Shown piece by piece: positions 56,117-64,000 of a stretch of 64,000 nucleotides of DNA. Position 1 is the first letter of the stretch. Every line of letters starts with the position of its first letter. A program made the translations under genes and the position numbers. Source of the stretch: Diphasiastrum complanatum (taxonomy: Eukaryota > Streptophyta > Lycopodiopsida > Lycopodiales > Lycopodiaceae); the NCBI GenBank assembly GCA_029204225.1, contig CM055101.1, positions 617,006 to 681,005 on the forward strand, read 5' to 3'. The notes beneath the pieces were generated by a model. The model ran no database searches, was not told the DNA's origin, and saw nothing but the letters and a program-made list of their open reading frames with translations.

Positions 56117-56123
56117 CTTTATA
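56117..56123 (-). promoter_or_regulatory. Candidate TATA box of intact SPH gene
   Basis: TATAAAG on the minus strand about 62 bp upstream of the start codon. Confidence 0.5.
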
Positions 56124-56413
56124 CAGAGAGTAGTGTGTGACGTAATGGGTTGTAGTTCTGCCCTAAAAACGACTCTCAGAGGAGAAAATATTTCAAACCG
56201 AAAAGCAATGTTGCTATATTCGAAACGAACCTAAGAATAAACTTATGGAATTCCCCCTGAAACCAGTTCGTTCAAACGCACCGATTTTTAAAACGATTTC
56301 GCCCTTGAAACGAGAGTAGCGGGAAAAAGTAGATCAAAATTGAAAACAATTCTTAATTTATATTTCTTAGTGTTTACTTTGTGTTCTCTTGGATTAATTT
56401 AATGATTAAATTA

Positions 56414-56478
56414 TGCAATTCTGATTGCTCCCAGAATTCCTATTGCAATAGTAATTCTTAGGAGCAATCACAATTGCA
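56414..56478. repeat. 65-nt near-perfect palindrome (right copy)
   Basis: Equivalent of 10667-10731, unchanged. Confidence 0.85.
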
Positions 56479-57476
56479 TTCATCTTTGTGGCTGAGGGCA
56501 TTATGCATATAAGGCCCATGATACCTTAGCCTAGAAAATCTATTAAAAAGAAATTTTTTTAGATTTTCACATAGGATAATGGTCCCTTGTGCTAGTGCAC
56601 TTAGACCTAGGCTCTAAAAATCAATGTCATCAAAAACAGGTGGTGAATTCCATGTCATGAAAAACAACCTCGCCCAACATCCCATTCATGTAGTAATCAT
56701 TCTAAGTTGTGGACACTACGGAGCATGGACTTATGGATCATTAGTTGATCTGAAGCATGTGCTCATCATAACCATGAATTACTCTTCACAATGCATTGCA
56801 CATCATCAATCTATCATAGCCTATGTATGATTGATAATGTCTTCAGGCTCCAAGCAATAATAATGTTACATTTGGCATTATATCAAGAGATGGCAACATG
56901 TATGAGAAAATTATCACAACAATTACACTAATATCGTATGTCAACAAGCCTTAGATAAACATGCATTCCTTTAAATGATATTAGGGTTTTTGAGCCAATT
57001 AAACAATGGAAATTTTAAATTGGCCAGTAGCAAACTTAAATAGTGTCTATGATAGGAAAGAGATTCATTATCACCATATGCTAGCTCTTGTGTGCGGAAA
57101 AGCTTTGAACAATTATCCAAGTAACCCAACATTGAATTTCGTTCCATTCTTATGGAGTGAAAACGTATAGGAATGTAATCGGATGGAACTAGTGAAAAAA
57201 GAAACTTGAAAAAGAACAAAAAATGCGGGCAACATGACCCAAAAATTTTTCTACATTTATGGAGTTTGCCTAGTTGAGAGAGGGCGACCTATTGAGGGAA
57301 GTACTTGGTAGCCATAGGCAAATTGTGATTTATGACTTTATTGACCTACACGTATCCAGTGAGTCTATTCATATGTTATTTTAGCCATTTGGTAAGTTTT
57401 TTCCATGTTGTTTTTTCTTTTGTTTCTTTCTACTATCATCATAGAATTATTGTGTCATCTTTGTAGTATAGAGGTT

Positions 57477-57714
57477 CATCGCTAGGAGCAGCAACTTCGC
57501 CTTCACCTGCATAGCACGAAGAGAGACGGAGAGGAGAGAGAATAGAGAGAGAACGCCTAGGTCGAGAGAGGCTTTGGGGGCTCAAGCACCTATCCAAAGC
57601 TATTCACACCCAACCTAGGAAAGAGAGAGAGAAAGAGAGAGGAAAGAGAGAAGGCCTTGGCTAGGAAAGGCTTTGGGGGCTCGAGCACCTACCCAAAGCT
57701 ATTCGGTCCTAACC

Positions 57715-57772
<58 letters not shown>

Positions 57773-58226
57773 AACCAAGAGAGTTTCCTCCTTAGATTGA
57801 GAATGTCAAATGAGTACAAATGGTGCCCTTTTATTCTTGGGGAGGCCCTTGCCCCATTCATCCTATTGGCTATGTGAAGTGGCATGGATTGCAATCTTAG
57901 CCCTTCAAAAAAACACAAAAGATCTAGTGGTGCACAAAGAAACACACCCCACCTACCACCATTTGACTTTGACTCCACCTTGTAACTTAGAAAACTTAAG
58001 TTAACTTAAACTTTGGCCTTTTTCACATTATTTATTTTACATGGCCCAAAGTCATTAGGATACAACTTAAATGTGCTCATTGGGCTGGGCTTATGCACGC
58101 TGCTGGAAGCCAGTGCCTCGCACTTATTGCTCTACTGTACTGTGGCGGAGCCCACTTGGTCAGGCTTAGTCAACAATAGTGGTGGGACCCACTAATTTGT
58201 TATTGTATAGGAAATACCCACGACAA
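57477..58226 (-). repeat. LTR-like GA-rich repeat R1 (right copy)
   Basis: Equivalent of 11730-12479, including the 109-bp-period duplication and the GA tract near 57716-57766. Confidence 0.5.
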
Positions 58227-58241
58227 GGTCCTCGGCCCAAA

Positions 58242-58430
58242 GAAGTGTTGGTTCCTCAGCACTTGGCTGCAATTGTCGTGAAAGATAGCTGATATTGGCT
58301 CGTTTACTACTGGGACATGGATGCTTCAAGAAAAGCGTGGGCTTACGTAAAACTTGAGACTTTATTGGATGATGGTGAGCAGCAAGAACTTGGACTTGCC
58401 AGAGTTTCAATAATACCCATAAGGGTCTAA
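58242..58430 (+). pseudogene. Possible degraded exon, unrecognised
   Basis: The frame reads EVLVPQHLAAIVVKDS, a TGA, then YWLVYYWDMDASRKAWAYVK and LETLLDDGEQQELGLARVSI before TAA. It has coding-like composition but one internal stop (58290-58292) and no start. In the left copy the Copia element at 12553-18982 is inserted within it. The family is unknown and it could be chance. Confidence 0.2.
58295..58299. other. Empty insertion site TTGGC of the Copia element
   Basis: The single TTGGC in GATATTGGCTCGTTTAC is the undisturbed target that flanks the element as a duplication in the left copy. Confidence 0.97.
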
Positions 58431-58482
58431 GAGAGGATCAAAATCAAGTGAAATCTTTGTGAGTTTTTAGATGAACCTAGTA

Positions 58483-58743
58483 TTGAATTCTACAAACTAG
58501 TCTATATGGAAGGTGAGAATGGAGTCATTATTGGTACTCCAAAATATCATTGATATTGTCCAAGAAGAAGGCAAGACTACTAGCACTTCATTGCATTAAA
58601 ATAAATGCTAGTAATGATCTCTTGAAGGAGGGAATAGCCTCTTGCATATCGACCAAAGAAGCATGAGATTCACTAAAAGCAATTTATCAATCCAATAACA
58701 CTTCTAGAGGTCTCATGATTAGAAACCAAATCTTGCAAAGCAC
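58483..58743 (+). pseudogene. Copia gag N-terminal fragment (right copy)
   Basis: Equivalent of 19171-19431, with the same stops. Confidence 0.8.
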
Positions 58744-58837
58744 ATACCCCCGTCTGGGATCTGAATGATCGGGGTGAAAGACCACTTGTAATTGATCAAT
58801 GTTAACATAAACGTTGACTCGTAATTAGTATCCATAG

Positions 58838-59961
58838 CTATGTTACAATTGCTTGCGTATTACTATACACAATATACACTTTTTGCAGTACACTGAAAAG
58901 TGATTGATTGACAACAAAAGAGCATAGACATCTTGAAGACATAGAAGAAATGTACTTTCTCACATTGTTGAGGAAAAACAAATCACTTTGATCTGTCCAA
59001 AGCTTAGTAGAGTCAATGGCAAAATAATCACTCTCATTTTTCATGACAATTGCATTGGGACCATTGCAAATAACTTTGAACCATTTGACATCAAATATGA
59101 AAAAGCTGAACTGTCTAAATCCAACTTTGAGGATGTCATTGATTGTCCCACAATAATCAAGTTGAGAAGAGAGTGAATTGGTGTCCGTCGTGCTTGCTGG
59201 ACTCTCTTGGGTAAAATTTTCCATGACTCCACAATCGTATGTCTATTCTTGTCAATGCGCTCCGTATGAAAGTGTCGTCCATGCATCCACAATGCATTGT
59301 ATTTTTTGTACTAAAGAAAATGGAACTAAATGTGTTAGGGATACCACAAATATGTACAAAATTTTGCACGTACAAATGTTTTAATTAACATGTGAATGAT
59401 GATCATCATAGCTTACATGTAAATCGCACCCCCTTGCATATTACGCTCTCTCTCTGTTACTTCATGGTTGTTTGTCGAGGCTTCTCTAAGGACCTCATGT
59501 AGCCAATCAAGCGTCATGTCCTTGGGTAGAAGGGCGAGGTTAAGTGGATATGGTTGTCTTCTATTCCCTCTCCTGAAAGTAGCTCGAGCAGTTTGTCTAC
59601 GAGTCGTGGCCTCTTCGTACAGTGAAATCCACTTTTGTGTTTCATGGCTATTAAGAATGCAAAACTTATTTACCTTCTCCCTGAAGGACTCACTCATTCT
59701 CATGATCGCTCCTTTTCCTTGAGGAACCTCCCCAACAACATGATCATCATCCTTCTTATCCCAAAGACGAGGAATAGAAGGATTGCTATGAGCAAGGAAC
59801 TCTATGATATAAACCATGGACTCTTGCACTAGCCATCCTTCTGCCATGCTACCCTCAGGCCTTGCTCTTTGTCTTACGAAGCCTTTCAATGTTTTCATGA
59901 ATCGTTTCAAGAAAAACATCCAATGGCTATGGATAGTGCCTGAATTAAAACAGTGGATCAA
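58838..59961 (-). pseudogene. CACTA transposase-associated remnant (right copy)
   Basis: Equivalent of 19526-20649. The DUF4218-like RQRARPEGSMAEGWLV block, the GRHFHTERIDKNRHT linker and the DUF4216-like FDVKWFKV block are unchanged, with the same frameshift. Confidence 0.8.
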
Positions 59962-60461
59962 TGTTAGTAAGAGAACAAGGGAATTACCACAACAGCAATA
60001 TTCTAGGATGGACTAAGAATAGGCAATTGATGCAAGTTTATGATGTACCTGTAATGGCCACCTCATCTACTAAATGTCAAATGAGATGCATTTGAATGGT
60101 GAGAATAGATGTGGAAAATTGCTTCTCAATCAAACACGCTGCCTCAATGGAGCTTTGTCTTGTCGTCTCAATGGATGCCAGTGGTATCTCCTTGGATGAA
60201 ATGTATCTTCATAAGAAAGAGAAACAATAATGACATACATGTTAGTAAGATCATCATCTTGAATCACCTGTAGGGTCGAAGATCTTCCGTAGTATAGCCC
60301 TCCCGCCTGTCAACAAGGGTTAGATCACTGGATAGGTACCTAACTATGCATAGATGCTACTTTTAGTTAATTTCCTACTTTCTCCCTTAACTCTACTCCC
60401 CACTAACACTACTCTCCTTTAACTCTACTCCTCTACACTAACATTCATCATGATTTGGGTG

Positions 60462-61069
60462 AAGGGAAGGGATAGAAAAGACGAGGTTGAGAAGAGAAGA
60501 GAGAAAGAGAGTGAGGGTGGAGGTTAGCTCAAATGCTCATTATGCTTGCTAATGGAAAAGCATTCACTATGGCAAACAATAAACATGAAATGAAAAACAC
60601 CATCAAGAGCATTAGCAAGTAGTGAATAGCAAATGAGGATGCTTCTCTTCCAAAAATGGTAGAGTTTCCTCCTCCTCATTAAGCATCCAAATAGTGTACA
60701 AATGGTGCCTTTTTATAAAATGGAGAAGGCCCTTGCCTCTCAATCCTATTGGCTAATATTCACAATGATCCTATCCATCCATCTTGGACCCAACTTGATC
60801 CAAGGGTCCACAAAAAGTACATTAGAAATCACAAGATTCATGTGAGTCCCAATTTGGACCCAACTCTAAAAAGTGATCTCTAAGTTTTAACATGACATTG
60901 GGCCTCTAGTTTTATTTTAATTCCAAGGCCTAAGTCATGTTTATTTTATTTACAACTTTATTTGCGTGCTCATTGGGCCATGGGCTTATACACGCAGGAT
61001 GTCATGCCCTCACAACACATTTTATTGGATGATTTTATTTATTTACACTTTGTTGGGAATACCCCCAAC
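60462..61069 (-). repeat. LTR-like repeat R2 (right copy)
   Basis: Equivalent of 21150-21757. Confidence 0.45.
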
Positions 61070-61073
61070 AGGA

Positions 61074-61078
61074 CCCAC
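61074..61078. repeat. Left target-site duplication CCCAC of truncated element C
   Basis: Same target as at 21762-21766; the right-hand partner is missing because the element is cut short. Confidence 0.9.
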
Positions 61079-61760
61079 TGTTAAAAATTCACAATTCTAG
61101 CTTGACTAGTTTTGGTCATATGACTTGTAAATAGTTAGATGGTCATGATGTGGCTTGTCACACGTGCCAAATAGCATAGGATTCCATTCATAAGGATGTT
61201 CTCAAGTAGACCTAACTGTTAGAACCTTTGGAATGAGTCCAAATTATGCTTAGATACAAGGGAGAAAAAATAGGAGCTATTTTTGGTAAGTTTTGCATTG
61301 TTGAGGGATCTCCAAGATTCCAACCCTAACTTGGTAGGGATGAAAGATCCACCAAAATTAGCATTAGGGATAGGTTTAGGGCTACTCATACCTGCCCAAA
61401 ACCATGATGGATCATGTATATATAGGTGATGATATCTCACCAAAATCAATCAAGCAATTTCATGATTTTTCTCTCATAATGGTGCAATTGCTCTCTATGT
61501 TCATAATTGTTTGAGTACTTGTGATTACTAATGATTATAGGATTGAATGTAGGTCTGGTGTACAGTACTCAGACTGTGGGAGGCCGTACTTTCACACGTG
61601 TGAAGCCTTCTTCAAGGATTTGGGCCATTTAGTGAGGTTCAAGCATAGATTTTTGATGGATTTTGATGGTTCAACTTGTGCTAATCTTATGAAATCATAA
61701 TCTATTGTTTCCCTCATCATTTCAAGTGTTTTAGGATCCTTATTTGCTGTAATGTTTACA
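61079..61760 (+). repeat. 5' LTR of truncated element C
   Basis: 682 bp, matching 21767-22448. Confidence 0.95.
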
Positions 61761-61772
61761 TGGTATCAGAGC
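61761..61772 (+). other. Primer-binding site, truncated element C
   Basis: TGGTATCAGAGC directly after the LTR. Confidence 0.95.
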
Positions 61773-62571
61773 CTAAAGGCTGAAATGAGCTAAATCCTTG
61801 GTTTTCATTCAATTTAATCACAATTTTTGATCTAAATCTTGTGTAGATTGGATCTTAGCATCTAGTATTGATTCTAGAACTCAAAGTGAGTCAAATACAT
61901 TGGAGATTGGTGTTGTGTGACTTCATTTGCAGGTGTTTAGGTGTCTAAAACCAGAGGCAAAGTTGAATTCAATTCACATTACCAAGATAGCAAGTTTTGC
62001 TTGCTCCAAGCATTGATTTCTAAGCGAGTTTTGGAGGTGATTTCATAGAGGAGGCTTTCTAGCATTCAAGGAGAGGGAAGATCAGAGTTTTGGGGACTCT
62101 TCAAGGCTGTTCTAAGGTGTAGTAGGCACCTCCTAAAGTGATTTAGGTTCAGTCCAACCATTGCTTGACTTATGCACCAAATTAGATCAATTTTTCATCA
62201 ATTTTGATCATTTTTTGCTTGTGATTGGATAGTAGATTGTGTTGCATCCTCATTAAGTTCCATTTAGATCTTTTACAAGTGATTTTGGAAGTATATTACG
62301 TTGCTGAAATTCACTCTTGATCAGATCATTTGGAAGCTTTAATGTTCTTTATAGAAAGAGGGGCAATTCTACTAGTATTGTCTACTTCAATCAAGCAAGT
62401 GCATTGTTTCTAGTATTCTATGATTTGATTTTGTTAGAGATCATTCTTAGATCTTTATAGGAAGTCTATTACTGATCTTTTCAGGTCCCTAAGAAGTGGG
62501 ATAAGGTAGACCTTCAATCAAATCAATAGAAGTAACCTTCATTTGTGTCAAGTCCTTGACTAGGAGACTAG

Positions 62572-63420
62572 ATGGCATCTATAAATGCATATCTTTTGGA
62601 TACTAATGAAAGGCTCAACAAAACTAACTATTCCATATGGAAAGTTAGAATGGAATCTATCATGATCATGCAAGATCTGATGGAAATTGTAAATGGTAAG
62701 GAGGGTGAACCTATTCATCCTCAAGAAAAAGCCAAATACATCAAGAGGTGCAATGTTGCACTACATTGCATAAAAATGAATGTTGCAAATGAACTCTTAA
62801 GAGAGGTAGGAGATTGCACTTCAGCTCAAGATGCTTGGGAGACTTTGCAAAAGGTCTATGAATCCAAGAACCAAACTAGAATGTTAGCTTTGAAGAATCA
62901 AATCTATAGAAGCTATCAAAAGAAAGGAGAGAGTGCACATACTTTTGTCCTAAGAGTAAAGGAATTGAACAAAGAGCTAGCCTTTATAGGTGACCCTATC
63001 AAGGATGAAGAGCTTGTTCAACTCATATTGAATGGACTAAGCTTTGAATTTGACAATTTGGTTCAGGGATATGCAATTATGGGTAAGCTACCCATACTTG
63101 AAGAACTCCAAGGCACACTCATGGCCGAGGAATCAAGAAGGAGCCAAATGCAAGAGAGGATGGATAGGCTTTCCATCCAAGGTGGAGATGACCAAGCTCT
63201 CTTCACCAAAGGCAAAGGCAAGTCCAAAGGCAAAGGATCAACATTCAAGAAGTTTACAAAGCTTGAGGATCAAGAAGGACCCCCAAAGGCATCTCCATCA
63301 ACCACCAAAATCAAGAAGGACAAATCAAAGGTGAAGTGCTACTATTGTAGCAAGATGGGGCATTATGCCTCGGAATGCTTCAAGAGGAAGCAAAGCAAGA
63401 TCAAAGCCAAGCCAACATGA
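62572..63420 (+). pseudogene. Copia gag with frameshifted end (truncated element C)
   Basis: Identical to the start of the polyprotein at 23260 through the zinc knuckle (CYYC-SKMG-H-YASEC). A 5-bp insertion just after ECFKRKQ then shifts the frame to a premature stop. Protease and pre-integrase sequence can still be followed to 63927 in changing frames because of further one-base indels. Only the gag domain would be made. Confidence 0.9.
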
Positions 63421-63927
63421 AGAAAAGAGGAGGAGGAGGAGAGTTCACATGAGGACTCTCTCATGATGTCCATATTTTCTTCAACAAGCTTCGAAGAGAA
63501 GATCCTTGGTGGATTGACTCGGGTGCTAGTTCACACATGACTAGTAAAAAGGAGTTTTTCTCTTATCTCTTATCTTATGATGGACCTATAAAGTCTATCT
63601 ATACAGCAAATGATGAAGCTTGTAAGATTGAAGGAGTTGGTAGCATTCCCCTTTGCTTAGGATCTTCCAAAAAGATCAACATAGAAGGTGTTTGTACATT
63701 CCTACAATAACAAAGAATCTACTAAGTGTTGGCCAAATGGTAGACAATGGTTTCAATGTTGACTTTGTTTCAAATGAATGTTTCATCAAGAGAAGGGTAA
63801 GATAGTGGCTAAGGGCACTAGACTTGGCAAACTTTATAAGCTGGATGCATTTGTGGATACTAATGTTGTCATGTTGGCTCGTGAAGAGCAAGATATCTAC
63901 CTTTACTTTTGGCCACAAAAGACTTGG

Positions 63928-64000
63928 TCACTCCATCGGATCACCTGGTTGTAGCAATTGCACAGATGGCAGAATCTATGTGTCAGTCTTAGATTTTTCT
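63928..64000 (-). pseudogene. Ty3/gypsy gag-pol linker fragment joined to Copia
   Basis: It matches 34342-34414, a minus-strand gypsy segment lying just downstream of the gag zinc knuckle, until one mismatch in the last bases. It sits directly against the truncated Copia element with a GG shared at the joint. Confidence 0.9.

Larger units (their letters stand above)
45739..63927 (+). repeat. Right copy of ~45.7-kb-period direct duplication
   Basis: This is the second copy of 1-24611. It lacks the Copia element found at 12553-18982 and keeps the intact SPH gene. It ends abruptly near 63926-63927, where the sequence switches to that of 34342 onward. From about 63390 to the switch it carries many single-base indels relative to the left copy, unlike the preceding 17 kb. 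It could be a real tandem duplicate or the alternative haplotype placed in tandem. Confidence 0.95.
61079..63927 (+). mobile_element. 3'-truncated Copia element C (right copy)
   Basis: It begins exactly as the element at 21767, with the 5' LTR at 61079-61760 (palindrome at 61591-61604). It breaks off in the pre-integrase region near 63926 where gypsy sequence begins. The reverse transcriptase, RNase H and 3' LTR are missing. The last ~540 bp contain many small indels. The shared left insertion point shows the element was present before the copies separated. Confidence 0.95.

Noticed and set aside
1-64000. CRISPR arrays, tRNA or rRNA genes, riboswitches, bacterial operons
   Set aside because: None was seen; the tandem repeats present are microsatellites, a 35-bp minisatellite and 21-bp leader repeats without spacer structure.

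Overview
The window looks like nuclear DNA of a seed plant with a large, repeat-rich genome. The evidence is abundant LTR retrotransposons primed by initiator-methionine tRNA, a CACTA transposon remnant, GA/CT microsatellites, GT-AG introns and a plant-specific S-protein homologue (SPH) gene. A gymnosperm is possible, but nothing here proves it. No bacterial, organellar, tRNA, rRNA or CRISPR feature was seen.

The dominant structure is a direct duplication with a period of about 45.7 kb. Positions 1-24611 reappear, nearly identical, at 45739-63927. The copies differ like two haplotypes: a few SNPs, different (GA)n lengths, a 17-bp indel in the SPH gene, and a 6.4-kb Copia element present at 12553-18982 whose exact empty site is at 58295-58299. 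Near 63926 the right copy jumps from inside a Copia gene to sequence matching 34342 onward, after about 540 bp dense in small indels. Real tandem duplication and misplaced haplotigs are both possible.

Left copy, in order. 1-5893 holds a decayed Copia-related element (called D here) with a gag-protease frame, a tail I do not recognise, a second open frame and an RNase H scrap. 5894-8681 holds no convincing gene. 8682-10300 is the SPH gene on the minus strand, broken here and intact in the right copy. 10301-12547 holds a palindrome and a GA-rich LTR-like repeat (R1). 12553-18982 is an intact young Copia element (A). 18988-21766 holds a Copia gag scrap, a CACTA remnant and a second LTR-like repeat (R2). 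21767-27924 is a second Copia family (C) with one nonsense codon.

The unduplicated middle runs from 27930 to 45738. 27930-31032 is a decayed minus-strand coding unit next to an LTR. 31250-42440 is a degenerate Ty3/gypsy element on the minus strand whose gag is split by a second, nearly identical copy of the young Copia element (B, 34603-41033). 43367-44942 is a Cys/His-rich, transposase-like gene with an in-frame amber codon, followed by an unrecognised frame at 45183-45581.

The only plausible host genes are the SPH gene and perhaps the Cys/His-rich gene. Everything else is mobile elements nested over time: gypsy and CACTA oldest, then D, then C, then A and B, which are very recent.
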